DNA from: Pseudomonas sp. JUb42 | Lineage (GTDB): Bacteria > Pseudomonadota > Gammaproteobacteria > Pseudomonadales > Pseudomonadaceae | Length of the DNA stretch: 64,000 nt | Direction: 5' to 3' | NCBI RefSeq assembly: GCF_024807945.1 | Contig: NZ_JANUFD010000013.1 | Span: 1 to 64,000, forward strand | In this document: one piece after another, positions 18,835 through 26,739 of the stretch | Layout: each line of letters begins with the position of its first letter | How positions within the stretch are numbered: the stretch's first letter is position 1 | Translations under genes and position numbers: made by a program | The notes under the pieces: generated by a model | Told to the model about the DNA's origin: nothing | Seen by the model: only the letters and a program-made list of their open reading frames with translations | Databases searched by the model: none

Positions 18835-20427
18835 ATGACTTCTATATCCGCAGTGAACTCAACGTTGCAGGCGACGCTTATGCCCGTCAGCACGACCCCT
18901 CCGGTGCAAAGTGATGCAGGGGCTTCCACCACGCCGGATACGCCAGCGTCGGTCGTCGTGCTTGGCGAAAACACTTCAATTGGTTATGCCGAAACCTACA
19001 CTTCGCGCGGCATCGTGCCCGGCGGCAGTGTGAACGTCGTGCAGGAAAGTGAAGGCTACAACAAGGTGACTTACGCCATGTTGGGCAACCTTGACTCGTC
19101 CTCGACCAACACCCGTTTCCGCGGCGTGGGCGCAGCTCTGATGCAGCAACTGGCGGAAGGCAAGAGCACGTCTATTACGCAGTCACTGCTCAAGGCGAGC
19201 AATTCGTCCAGTACCGATGCCATCACCTCGGCGCAGAATGACCTGCACAGCAAGTCTGCCAACACCTTCTCCCTGACCCTGAAAATGGCCAGCGGGGCTA
19301 CCGTGACCCTGAGCCTGGCCGGTGGCAGCCGTGGCCTGGCAGTATCTGCTGATGTGTCCGGCGGCAAACTCAGCGCCGAAGAACTGAACGCCCTGGGCGA
19401 CCTGGCCGATTCATTCCAGGGCGCCATCGATGGCCTGACCGCCGTGCCGCCAAGCCTGAAGCTGGGCGATCTGGCCAAGCTCGACCCGAACATGTTTGCC
19501 TCGATCGACCTCAGCTCCACGCTCAAGCTCGATGCAGACCATACGCAGACTTTCAGCTTCCATGCCGACAGTGCGTCCAAGTCCCTGAGCCTGGTCGGGC
19601 CAAATGGCAACATTGCCCTGACCGTGGATACCAAGAACGCCGCTATCCTCGGTAACGCCGAGCAACAGGCCAAGGCCTTGAGTGCTTACCTCGACCAGTT
19701 CGAGGACGCGCGCAAACGCGGCGAAGGCGACGATAACCTGATGTCGATGTTCAAAAGCGCCTTTACTGACCTCAACGGCTATAACAGCCCGGTCACTTCG
19801 GCCGGCGGCGCACCCCAGCGTCTCAATGCGATCACCCTGAACGATGTTGATCACGGCATGCTGACGGGCCTTGCCGACTTCAGCGCATCCATCGAGCAAG
19901 CGGCGAGCCGTCCGAACCCGATGCAGCCAAGCGAAATCGACAAGTTCACCTACAACGTGTCGCAGAACTCCGTGACCAAGGGCAATAGCCAGCAGAACCG
20001 CTCGGTGGAACAGAATCAGCAATCAGACCTGAGCGCGGCGTTCCACAAGAACCTCTACCCAGGTTCAGCGCTGGACCTGACCAGCGATAAAAAGACTCAG
20101 AACTACTACTACACCGAGATCGAGGACAAGGCGAGCAGCACCACCAAGCTGGCCTATGACAAGGGTTCGCTGGTCGAAGCCAGCCTGAGCCAGAGCGCCA
20201 GCCAGACCACTCGCACACGCAAATACGTATTGGGCGAGCTGGAATCGGATATCTACACGCCCAAGGAAGTGAGCAAGTCCAAGAACATGCTCAGCCTCAT
20301 CCAGGCGGCCGTGCAGCGTGATACCGAATCGCGACGCATGAGTGGCAAATCCACGCTGCAGGACGACATGAAAGACTTCCACAGCAAGATCCTGCTGCAA
20401 CCCAATCCGTCGTTGATTCGTAACTGA
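18835..20427 (+). CDS. Hypothetical protein, 530 residues
   Basis: I do not recognise a functional domain. The product is rich in Ser, Ala, Thr, Asn and Gln, has no signal peptide or membrane segment, and starts with a low-complexity stretch (about residues 1-45). The middle contains a beta-rich part (FSLTLKMASGATVTLSLAGG, then LKLDADHTQTFSFHAD). The C-terminal third is polar with many Ser/Gln, ending in a helical, charged tail. The look is that of a secreted or surface-associated protein of Pseudomonas lacking a classical signal. ATG 18835 follows AGGAAG. It appears monocistronic, flanked by REP-type repeats on both sides. Confidence 0.75.
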   Translation: MTSISAVNSTLQATLMPVSTTPPVQSDAGASTTPDTPASVVVLGENTSIGYAETYTSRGIVPGGSVNVVQESEGYNKVTYAMLGNLDSSSTNTRFRGVGAALMQQLAEGKSTSITQSLLKASNSSSTDAITSAQNDLHSKSANTFSLTLKMASGATVTLSLAGGSRGLAVSADVSGGKLSAEELNALGDLADSFQGAIDGLTAVPPSLKLGDLAKLDPNMFASIDLSSTLKLDADHTQTFSFHADSASKSLSLVGPNGNIALTVDTKNAAILGNAEQQAKALSAYLDQFEDARKRGEGDDNLMSMFKSAFTDLNGYNSPVTSAGGAPQRLNAITLNDVDHGMLTGLADFSASIEQAASRPNPMQPSEIDKFTYNVSQNSVTKGNSQQNRSVEQNQQSDLSAAFHKNLYPGSALDLTSDKKTQNYYYTEIEDKASSTTKLAYDKGSLVEASLSQSASQTTRTRKYVLGELESDIYTPKEVSKSKNMLSLIQAAVQRDTESRRMSGKSTLQDDMKDFHSKILLQPNPSLIRN

Positions 20428-20458
20428 TCGACCACCTATAGCGAGCTCAGCCTGCCCC

Positions 20459-20545
20459 GTTGGAGCGAGGCTTGCCCGCGAATCAGCCGATGCGGTGTAT
20501 CAGACACACCGCATTGAGGCTTTCGCGGGCAAGCCTCGCTCCAAC
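20459..20545. repeat. REP-type inverted repeat, family A
   Basis: GTTGGAGCGAGGCTTGCCCG and CGGGCAAGCCTCGCTCCAAC are perfect complements; an inner pair (GCGGTGTATC/ACACACCGC) extends the structure. Confidence 0.88.
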
Positions 20546-20650
20546 AGATCACGATGGCGCATTTTCAGCGCCGCAGTGAGTCCCGACAGCACTCCCGCCC
20601 CACACCGCTGTCTGTTCCTGTAACAGGAATATTCCCTCAGCAGGCACGCT

Positions 20651-21172
20651 ATGAACCCGTGGTGGCAAGAAGTCGTCGACACCCTCGAAGCAGAATTCTC
20701 TGATCTCACCGACGCCTCGGAACTGACCCGCATTACCGTGCGCCTGGTCATCGCCGCCGTATTGGGCGGGGTGCTGGGGTTCGAGCGTGAGCATCAGGGC
20801 AAGGCCGCCGGCATGCGTACCCACATGCTGGTGGCCATGGGCGCGGCGTTGTTTGTGCTGGTGCCGAGCATGGCCGGCTCCGACGCCCAGGCGCTGAGCC
20901 GGGTCGTGCAGGGAATCGTCGCCGGTATCGGCTTTCTCGGCGCCGGGACCATTCTCAAGGGCAACGGCCACGACACCAGTCACGTCAAAGGCCTGACCAC
21001 CGCCGCCGGCCTGTGGATGACCGCCGCCATCGGCACCGCCGCAGGCATGGGCCGTGAAGCCACGGCGGTCCTCAGTACCTTGCTGGCCCTGGGCATCCTC
21101 AGCCTGATGCCGTCGCTCGTCGAACGCATCGTCCCGATCAAGAAAAAGCCCCAGGATCAAGAGCAGCCCTGA
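20651..21172 (+). CDS. MgtC/SapB family inner-membrane protein
   Basis: A 173-residue protein with the MgtC membrane domain: RLVIAAVLGGVLGFEREHQG, the R-T-H segment (GMRTHMLVAMGAALF) and the glycine-rich GIVAGIGFLGAGTILK, about four to five membrane segments in all. MgtC proteins act in adaptation to low Mg2+ and affect membrane energetics, often through the F1Fo ATPase. This is the short form, without the C-terminal ACT-like domain. A possible monocistronic unit, convergent with a tiny gene 3 nt downstream. Confidence 0.92.
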   Translation: MNPWWQEVVDTLEAEFSDLTDASELTRITVRLVIAAVLGGVLGFEREHQGKAAGMRTHMLVAMGAALFVLVPSMAGSDAQALSRVVQGIVAGIGFLGAGTILKGNGHDTSHVKGLTTAAGLWMTAAIGTAAGMGREATAVLSTLLALGILSLMPSLVERIVPIKKKPQDQEQP

Positions 21173-21175
21173 CCC

Positions 21176-21343
21176 TTACTCGAAGAACTCATCCTCAAGC
21201 GTGGCGGGCGGCTCTTCACTCGGCGGGTCACCTTTGGGAATCACCGGTGGCATCGTAGTGGGTGGATCTTCAGCTGGCGGTACGGGTAATACAGGCTTGT
21301 CGATATTGGGATCAGGGGTTTCTGCCGGGATCGGAATGCTCAT
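21176..21343 (-). CDS. Small proline-rich hypothetical protein, 55 residues
   Basis: The product MSIPIPAETPDPNIDKPVLP... is about one-third proline, acidic, and has no membrane segment, so it is probably disordered. ATG 21343 has a good ribosome site (GGAAGGTG) 5-7 nt upstream on the minus strand; longer upstream codons lack one. Its stop lies 3 nt from the mgtC stop. Function unknown. Confidence 0.6.
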   Translation of the reverse strand: MSIPIPAETPDPNIDKPVLPVPPAEDPPTTMPPVIPKGDPPSEEPPATLEDEFFE

Positions 21344-21571
21344 CGGTTTCACCTTCCAGTCATGGGTTTTCGACGCTTGAAACGTTTCGACCGCAGGGTG
21401 GGCGCAATGATTCAAAGCGATGCTCGGGCGGCCTATATGATGGCGTATGGCCTGGTTTTGTCTCATCAAAAGTGACGAATGTGCAGGACCGCTCCCTTTC
21501 TTTTGAGGGAAATTTCCTTAACAATTCCGGCCCCTTGTTTCTGCGAATTTCAGGGTCTAGCCTGCGTCCCG

Positions 21572-21793
21572 CCACTGAAAGGTTCGGTGGTCGGGTGTGA
21601 GAACCTGAGTTCATGTGTTAGCAAGGCGTCCAGATTTTTTACCGAGCTGTTTTCGGTAGATGCTCTATGACGGCTGTTACGGGCAGACTTCGGTCTGACC
21701 GGGTTTGCATGTGGCTCGGCTTCTCACCCCGTTAACAGCCGTCACCTCTTCATCGTGTGAGAACGATAAAGAGGCGTTTTTGGAGTTATCACA
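21572..21793 (+). ncRNA. Structured leader cassette A (C4-antisense-like candidate)
   Basis: The core at 21669-21743 (75 nt) is closed by an 11-bp perfect stem, GACGGCTGTTA with TAACAGCCGTC, and encloses a CAGAC-TTCG-GTCTG hairpin and a second weaker hairpin. Upstream, 21572-21608 holds a CCACTGAAA...GTGG-TCGGG hairpin shared with the cassette at 32287-32485. After the core, a stem at 21745-21774 runs into TTTTT, just before the ribosome site. Length and placement recall phage C4 antisense RNA (Rfam RF01695), which is processed from its own target mRNA. Not verified by covariance search. Confidence 0.55.
21745..21781 (+). terminator. Terminator-like attenuator before the small ORF
   Basis: CCTCTT-c-ATCGT pairs with ACGAT-a-AAGAGG around a GTGAGA loop (11 bp with one internal mismatch), followed by CG and five T. 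It lies between the structured RNA and the ATG at 21793, so it could stop transcription before the ORF. Confidence 0.6.
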
Positions 21794-22014
21794 TGCTAGA
21801 CAAATTGATCCCCGATCCACCCCACACCCCCGAAGAAACCCTGATCCGCATATTCGAGATCCTGCGTTGCGCCGCAGCGGTCGTCTACGAATCCGGCGAT
21901 CAGCTCAATGGCACCAAGCGCGACCTGCCTTTTGCGGCGATGTACCTGATCGATATGGCTAAGGCCTTGGCCAATCATCAGATTGAGCAGCTGCAGGCAC
22001 AGCGAGCGACGTGA
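21793..22014 (+). CDS. Small DUF3077-like protein (paralog of 32062-32286)
   Basis: A 73-residue acidic helical protein containing ILRCAAAVVYESGDQLNGTK then RDLPFAAMYLIDMAK. The second small ORF at 32062-32286 shares LLRC-AAV-YESG, RDL-F-A and LLDVIK at the same spacing. I associate this pattern with the DUF3077 group of Pseudomonas small proteins; the function is unknown. The ATG follows GGAG by 7 nt, right after a terminator-like stem, and sits 49 nt downstream of a 75-nt structured RNA. Confidence 0.75.
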   Translation: MLDKLIPDPPHTPEETLIRIFEILRCAAAVVYESGDQLNGTKRDLPFAAMYLIDMAKALANHQIEQLQAQRAT

Positions 22015-22025
22015 CCCTTGTTTAA

Positions 22026-22117
22026 TGTGGGACCGGCTTTAGCCGGGAAGGCATGGGTAGGGTCGATACATTTCTATCGCCTGCCTAATGGTCTTCCCGG
22101 CTAAAGCCGGTCCCACA
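22026..22117. repeat. REP-type inverted repeat, family C
   Basis: TGTGGGACCGGCTTTAGCCG and CGGCTAAAGCCGGTCCCACA are perfect complements, each arm itself containing a small palindrome (CGGCTTTAGCCG). Related copies: 25270, 31996 and 48929. Confidence 0.88.
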
Positions 22118-22140
22118 AAACGCTCATCCATTCAACTCGA

Positions 22141-22773
22141 TTACAACGTCTGCCAATTCTGCACACTGCTGCGCTCGAGCATACGCCCGTGCCAGGCAAG
22201 CAGCGCGGTGCATTCTGGCGGCACTTGCAGATCCACCAACCCGGCAAAGATCAAACCGCCAATCACCGTAATATCGGCCATCGAGAATGTGTCCCCGGCG
22301 ATAAACGCCTGCTTTCTCAGCACACCATCAAAGTAATGCATGCCTCGCACCGCCTTGTCGCGCTGGCGAAAGCCCCACTCGGCGTTCTGATACAGCTCCA
22401 CCTCAGGGCCAAGCCCCGGCGTACCGTGGTGGAAGTAAGTACTGATGGCATCGAGCAATTCCAATTCAGCGCGCTTGCTCATCATATGGATCACACCCTG
22501 CTCGCGCGGCGTGCTGCCGGTGAGGGTCGGCGTGCCTTGCAGGTGATCGAGGTACTGGGTGATCGCGGTGCATTCGGCAATCAGAGTGCCGTCATCGAGC
22601 TCCAGCACCGGCAGGGTGCCGGAGTAGTTCAGGGCCAGGAACTCGGGCTTCTTGTGCTCGCCTTTCCACAGGTCCACCGAGACAAAACTCACCTGCGCCT
22701 GCAGGTTCTTTTCAGCCAGGGCGATACGTACGCGTGCCGGATAAGGGCCGGTGTGCCAGTCATAAATCTTCAT
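22141..22773 (-). CDS. Glutathione S-transferase family protein
   Basis: A 210-residue GST-like protein. The N-terminal thioredoxin fold (about 1-80) reads MKIYDWHTGPYPARVRIALA, with the cis-Pro segment YSGTLPVLELDDG and the ESxAI-like AECTAITQYL that binds the gamma-Glu of glutathione. The C-terminal helical domain ends with the N-capping box FSMADITVIGG. ATG 22773 is preferred to an upstream TTG. It is divergent from the TetR-type gene at 22935, with a palindrome between them, so it is probably that regulator's target in electrophile detoxification. Confidence 0.9.
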   Translation of the reverse strand: MKIYDWHTGPYPARVRIALAEKNLQAQVSFVSVDLWKGEHKKPEFLALNYSGTLPVLELDDGTLIAECTAITQYLDHLQGTPTLTGSTPREQGVIHMMSKRAELELLDAISTYFHHGTPGLGPEVELYQNAEWGFRQRDKAVRGMHYFDGVLRKQAFIAGDTFSMADITVIGGLIFAGLVDLQVPPECTALLAWHGRMLERSSVQNWQTL

Positions 22774-22827
22774 TGAACAAAGCCTTTGCAAGGGATCAGG
22801 GGAAAGGCGAGAGGCGTAACAAATCTG

Positions 22828-22847
22828 CCTGTCTGCCAGTTGACAGG
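22828..22847. promoter_or_regulatory. Candidate TetR operator between GST and TetR genes
   Basis: CCTGTC and GACAGG are perfect complements with an 8-nt spacer (20 bp total). The site lies in the 161-bp divergent intergenic region, 55 bp from the GST start and 88 bp from the regulator start. Confidence 0.5.
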
Positions 22848-22934
22848 TAAAACGATAGGCGTTAATTTTTTATCGGTCAAGCCCCGCTGTCGCTTAATAT
22901 GCCCAGCCATTGCAGAGGGGCGGGAGGCAAGACA

Positions 22935-23498
22935 GTGAGTTCGAATTATCGGGAAGCCATACTGATGGCCGCCAAATGCGCGGCCCAGGCCCATGGCTAC
23001 AGCGGGCTGAATTTCCGTGATCTGGGCGAAGAAGTCGGGATCAAGAGCGCGAGCATCTACTACCACTTCCGCAGCAAGGCCGAGTTGGGCGCAGCGGTTG
23101 CCCGGCGTTACTGGGAAGACACTTCAGCCAACATGGAAGCCCTGCTGGCCGAGTCCGCCGAGCCCTTGCACGCCCTGCGCGAATACTCTGGCCTGTTCCG
23201 CAACTCATTGGCCAACGACAACCGCCTGTGCCTGGGCAGCTTCCTCGGCGCCGAATTCGACGACCTGCCGGACGAAGTCAAAACCGAAGTACAGACCTTC
23301 GCCGATATCAACGTCGCCTGGCTGAGCAAAGTCCTCCTCGCCGCCAACGCCTTGCCCGCCGCCAACAGCGAAAAACGCGCCCGCGCCATCTACGCCGCCG
23401 TGGCCGGCGCACAACTCATGGCCCGCAGCCGCGCGGACATCGCGCTGTATGACGAATTGATCGACAGCTATCGCGAGGCGGGGTTATTGCCGGAGTAG
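22935..23498 (+). CDS. TetR/AcrR family transcriptional regulator
   Basis: A 187-residue regulator. The TetR helix-turn-helix spans about residues 8-55, with the family hallmark GLNFRDLGEEVGIKSASIYY then HFRSKAEL. The C-terminal ligand domain starts near residue 65. GTG 22935 is chosen because GGGAGG lies 7 nt before it; the frame is open further upstream without a ribosome site. Probably a local repressor of the divergent GST gene and of itself; the inducer is unknown. Confidence 0.9.
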   Translation: MSSNYREAILMAAKCAAQAHGYSGLNFRDLGEEVGIKSASIYYHFRSKAELGAAVARRYWEDTSANMEALLAESAEPLHALREYSGLFRNSLANDNRLCLGSFLGAEFDDLPDEVKTEVQTFADINVAWLSKVLLAANALPAANSEKRARAIYAAVAGAQLMARSRADIALYDELIDSYREAGLLPE

Positions 23499-23562
23499 GT
23501 GTACTGGCGTGGCGACGGACTGAATTGGAATGCAATTTCCTCCGGGGTTTGAAAATATATAA

Positions 23563-23593
23563 CTCCAGGCGTACTTTTTCTTTGAGCCTGGAG
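23563..23593. promoter_or_regulatory. Candidate HicB operator (inverted repeat)
   Basis: CTCCAGGC and GCCTGGAG are perfect 8-bp complements separated by 15 nt, ending 18 nt before the hicB start. HicB antitoxins with a ribbon-helix-helix domain commonly repress their own promoter at such repeats. Confidence 0.5.
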
Positions 23594-23611
23594 GGCTTCA
23601 GGGAGACTGAA

Positions 23612-24016
23612 ATGAAATACCCGATTTGCATCGAGCGGGGCGATGATCGCACCGCCTTCGGCATCCAGATCCCGGACATTCCCGGTGCCATCACTGCGGG
23701 CGATACCTTCGAGCAAGCCCATAGCGCCGCCGTCGAGATCGCCCACATCATGCTGCAAGAAATCGCAGCGGCGGGCGGTGAGATTCCCAAGCCCAAGGCA
23801 TGGTCAGAACACGCAAAGAACCCGGACTTCGACGGTATGGGCTGGGGCATGCTGGAAATCGATATCACGCCTTACCTGGGCAAGACCGAGAAGGTCAATG
23901 TCACGCTGCCGGGCTATGTGATTCAGCGGATCGATCAGTACGTTCGTGATCACAACATCAAGAGCCGTTCGACATTCCTGGCTGACGCGGCGCTGGAGAA
24001 GATGGGGCGGGTATAA
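23612..24016 (+). CDS. hicB: HicB-family antitoxin without a visible HicA partner
   Basis: A 134-residue type II antitoxin. Residues 1-60 form the HicB partial RNase-H fold (MKYPICIERGDDRTAFGIQI, DIPGAITAGDTFEQA). Residues about 95-134 form a ribbon-helix-helix DNA-binding domain (EKVNVTLPGYVIQRIDQYV). The ATG follows GGGAG by 6 nt. HicA is normally a 60-70-residue gene adjacent to hicB; neither 23499-23611 nor the downstream 24017-24201 encodes one, so the toxin appears lost or located elsewhere. Confidence 0.9.
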   Translation: MKYPICIERGDDRTAFGIQIPDIPGAITAGDTFEQAHSAAVEIAHIMLQEIAAAGGEIPKPKAWSEHAKNPDFDGMGWGMLEIDITPYLGKTEKVNVTLPGYVIQRIDQYVRDHNIKSRSTFLADAALEKMGRV

Positions 24017-24067
24017 GCCTCGCCTGTATCAAACACTGCGCAAATACCTGAACTGAAATGAGCTTTT

Positions 24068-24173
24068 GTGGGAGCCGGCTTGCTGGCGATGGCGTCGGAT
24101 CAAACACCGACATCCTTGCGAGCGCTGCGCACTTGATCGCCACGGTGCGGCGATCCGACAAGCCGGCCCCCAC
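24068..24173. repeat. REP-type inverted repeat, family D
   Basis: GTGGGAGCCGGCTTG and CAAGCCGGCCCCCAC arms with an inner GGCGATGGCGTCGGATC-type part and GCGAGCGCTGCGCACTTGAT. The same inner unit recurs inverted at 40664-40769 and degenerate at 34090-34196. Confidence 0.8.
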
Positions 24174-24201
24174 AGGATGTGCTTTCACCCCTGCTGGCCT
24201 A

Positions 24202-25149
24202 TCAATCGATAAACCCCACCACGTTGCTCTCGCCCAATAAAAACGCCCGATTCAACTCGGTCGTCTCCCTGATGTAATCCCACAGCAAGGTAATGCGCTT
24301 CAACTTGCGCAAATCCTCGCGGCAGTACATCCAGAATTGGCGGGTGATGTTCACTTCTTCCGCCAGCACCGGCAGCAGCCGTGGATCCTGCGCGGCAAGG
24401 AAGCACGGCAGGATCGCCAGTGCGCGGCCTTGCAGGGCGGCGACGTATTGGGCGATGACGCTGGTGCTACGCAGGTGGGCCTGGGCGCCGGGGAGCAAGT
24501 TGGCCAGGTAGAGCAATTCGGAGCTGAAGGCCAGGTCGTCGACGTAGCTGATAAAGCGGTGTTCGGCCAGGTCCGCAGTGCTGTGGATCGACGGGTGTTG
24601 CTCCAGATAATCCCGGGTCGCGTACAGGCGCAGGTTGTAGTCGCACAGCTTGCAGCACACGTAGGGGCCGTGTTCCGGGCGTTCCAGAGCGATGACGATA
24701 TCGGCTTCGCGCTTGGACAGGCTGATGAAGTGCGGCAGCGGCAGGATATCCACCGAAATGGCTGGGTAGGTATCGAGGAAGTGGCTCAACTGCGGGGTGA
24801 TGAAGAAGCTGCCGAAACCTTCGGTGCAGCCCATGCGGATATGCCCCGACAGCGCCACGCCCGACCCTGAAACCTGCTCGCACGCCAGGTGCAGGGTGCT
24901 CTCGATGGACTCGGCATAACCCAACAAACGCTGGCCCTCGGCGGTGAGGATAAAGCCGTTGTTGCGCGACTTTTCGAACAGCAACGTCCCCAGCGCCGTC
25001 TCCAGTGCATTGATCCGCCGGGACACGGTGGTGTAGTCCACTGCCAGGCGCTTGGCCGCCGAACTGGCTTTGCGCGTGCGCGCCACTTCGAGGAAAAACT
25101 TCAAGTCATCCCAGTTCAAGGCACCCAAGGAGGTGAGGCTTTTTTGCAT
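24202..25149 (-). CDS. LysR-family regulator next to mmsAB
   Basis: A 315-residue LysR-type regulator. The winged HTH spans about residues 12-72 (LNWDDLKFFLEVARTRKASS then AAKRLAVDYTTVSRRINALE), followed by a substrate-binding-like domain (FFITPQLSHFLDTYPAISVD). ATG 25149 aligns with the family N-terminus; the upstream in-frame extension is not needed. It is divergent from the MHS transporter-mmsA-mmsB genes and is their likely regulator, unlike the AraC-type MmsR of P. aeruginosa. Confidence 0.9.
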   Translation of the reverse strand: MQKSLTSLGALNWDDLKFFLEVARTRKASSAAKRLAVDYTTVSRRINALETALGTLLFEKSRNNGFILTAEGQRLLGYAESIESTLHLACEQVSGSGVALSGHIRMGCTEGFGSFFITPQLSHFLDTYPAISVDILPLPHFISLSKREADIVIALERPEHGPYVCCKLCDYNLRLYATRDYLEQHPSIHSTADLAEHRFISYVDDLAFSSELLYLANLLPGAQAHLRSTSVIAQYVAALQGRALAILPCFLAAQDPRLLPVLAEEVNITRQFWMYCREDLRKLKRITLLWDYIRETTELNRAFLLGESNVVGFID

Positions 25150-25269
25150 GTTGAACCTGCTTTTATGTGCGTTCTTATTAGAAGTTTGCACATCTATACT
25201 CCGAAGCACGCCCACAACCAATACCGGAATTCGATCAAGAAACCGTGAACTTGATGCCCATGACTGACC

Positions 25270-25323
25270 GTAGGACCGGCTTTAGCCGGGAGGGCGTTCG
25301 CTCGCGGCTAAAGCCGCTCCTAC
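25270..25323. repeat. REP-type inverted repeat, family C (short)
   Basis: GTAGGACCGGCTTTAGCCG and CGGCTAAAGCCGCTCCTAC arms around a 16-nt centre; it lies in the promoter region between LysR and the MHS transporter. Confidence 0.8.
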
Positions 25324-25390
25324 GAATGCAATACAGCGCAAAAACACATCCCGAACACCCTGCACAAAAATAAATAAAGCGGAGGAGTTT

Positions 25391-26713
25391 ATGAAGAACG
25401 CCATTACGGCTGACGCTGGCGCGCTCGATGCCAGTGCTGCAAAGAAAACCCGTTCCTATCGTCTTGCCGGGATGGCAAGCATGGCCGGTACCACCATCGA
25501 GTGGTACGACTTTTTCCTCTACGGCACGGCTGCCGCCCTGATCTTCAGCAAAATCTTTTTCCCCGCACTGGACCCGATTACCGGCGTGCTGGCGTCGTTC
25601 GCCACCTATGCCGTGGGCTTTCTTGGCCGTCCGCTGGGCGGGGTGATTTTCGGTCACTTTGGCGACAAGATCGGCCGCAAGTCGATGCTGTTGCTGACGC
25701 TGATGCTGATGGGGATTCCGACCATCATCATCGGCCTGATCCCCACCTACGAGCAGATCGGCTACTGGGCCGCGCTGATTCTCGTGGGGATGCGCTTCCT
25801 GCAAGGCATGGCCGTCGGTGGCGAGTGGGGAGGGGCGGTATTGATGGCCGTGGAGCATGCGCCGGAAGGCAAGAAAGGCTTCTATGGCAGCCTGCCGCAA
25901 ACCGGCGTGGGGGCCGGGTTGGTGCTGGCGTCCCTGGCCATGGGCCTGGTGGCGAAGCTGCCGGAAGCCGACATGCTCAGCTGGGGCTGGCGCCTGCCGT
26001 TCATCGCCAGTGTGGTGCTGCTTGGTGTTGGTTGGCTGATTCGCCTGAAAGTGCCGGAGTCGCCAGATTTTGAGCGCATCAAGAAAGAAAACACCGCCGT
26101 CAAAATGCCGCTGTTCAAGGTCCTGCGCGAACACCCGCGGGAAACCCTGACCATCATCGGCGCCCGTACCGCCGAGAATGCTTGGTTCTACATGTCGGTG
26201 ACCTTCGCCCTGGCTTACGCCGCCAACCAGTTGCACATCCCCCGTGCCGACGTGCTCAACGCCATTACGGCCGGTGCGGCGCTGTCGTTGTTCACCATGC
26301 CGTTCTGCGGGCATCTGTCGGACAAGGTCGGCCAGCGCCGCCTGTATTTCGCCGGTTTGCTGTTGCTCTGCGCCTTTGTCTATCCGTTCTTCGCCATGCT
26401 CGAAACCCGTGAGCCGACCCTGGTCTGGTGGGCCATGGTGCTGGCGGTGGGTGTGGTCTTCCCGATTCTCTATGCACCGGAATCCCTGCTGTTTGCCCGG
26501 CAGTTCCCGGCGCAGATCCGCTACAGCGGCATCTCCGTCTCAGTGCAACTGGCCGGCGTTCTGGGCGGCGGATTCGCGCCGATGATCGCCACCAAATTGC
26601 TCGAATCCGGCGGCGGAAGCCCGCATTACGTCATCGTTTACCTGATCGGCATGGGTGTCGTGGCGCTGTTCTGCACCGCGCTGATGAAACGCGATCCGAA
26701 GCGCGTCGCCTGA
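25391..26713 (+). CDS. MHS-family MFS transporter (organic acid/H+ symporter)
   Basis: A 440-residue major facilitator with 12 predicted membrane segments. The MHS subfamily is indicated by the N-terminal GTTIEWYDFFLYGTAAAL and by the TM2-TM3 loop GHFGDKIGRK; FLQGMAVGGEWGGAVLM follows. The family imports small carboxylates such as shikimate, alpha-ketoglutarate or betaines with protons. It precedes mmsA by 26 nt on the same strand, so it may import a branched-chain intermediate such as 3-hydroxyisobutyrate; that is inference from context. Confidence 0.92.
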   Translation: MKNAITADAGALDASAAKKTRSYRLAGMASMAGTTIEWYDFFLYGTAAALIFSKIFFPALDPITGVLASFATYAVGFLGRPLGGVIFGHFGDKIGRKSMLLLTLMLMGIPTIIIGLIPTYEQIGYWAALILVGMRFLQGMAVGGEWGGAVLMAVEHAPEGKKGFYGSLPQTGVGAGLVLASLAMGLVAKLPEADMLSWGWRLPFIASVVLLGVGWLIRLKVPESPDFERIKKENTAVKMPLFKVLREHPRETLTIIGARTAENAWFYMSVTFALAYAANQLHIPRADVLNAITAGAALSLFTMPFCGHLSDKVGQRRLYFAGLLLLCAFVYPFFAMLETREPTLVWWAMVLAVGVVFPILYAPESLLFARQFPAQIRYSGISVSVQLAGVLGGGFAPMIATKLLESGGGSPHYVIVYLIGMGVVALFCTALMKRDPKRVA

Positions 26714-26739
26714 CCGAACTTACTTGAGGAAACTGCCAA

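Noticed and set aside
22026..22117. Rho-independent terminator after the small ORF
   Set aside because: The stem arms are too far apart and match the REP family C seen elsewhere; there is no T-run after the outer arm.
23499..23611. Possible hicA toxin before hicB
   Set aside because: Only about 113 nt is available, with no HicA-like double-stranded RNA-binding motif or catalytic His region in any frame.
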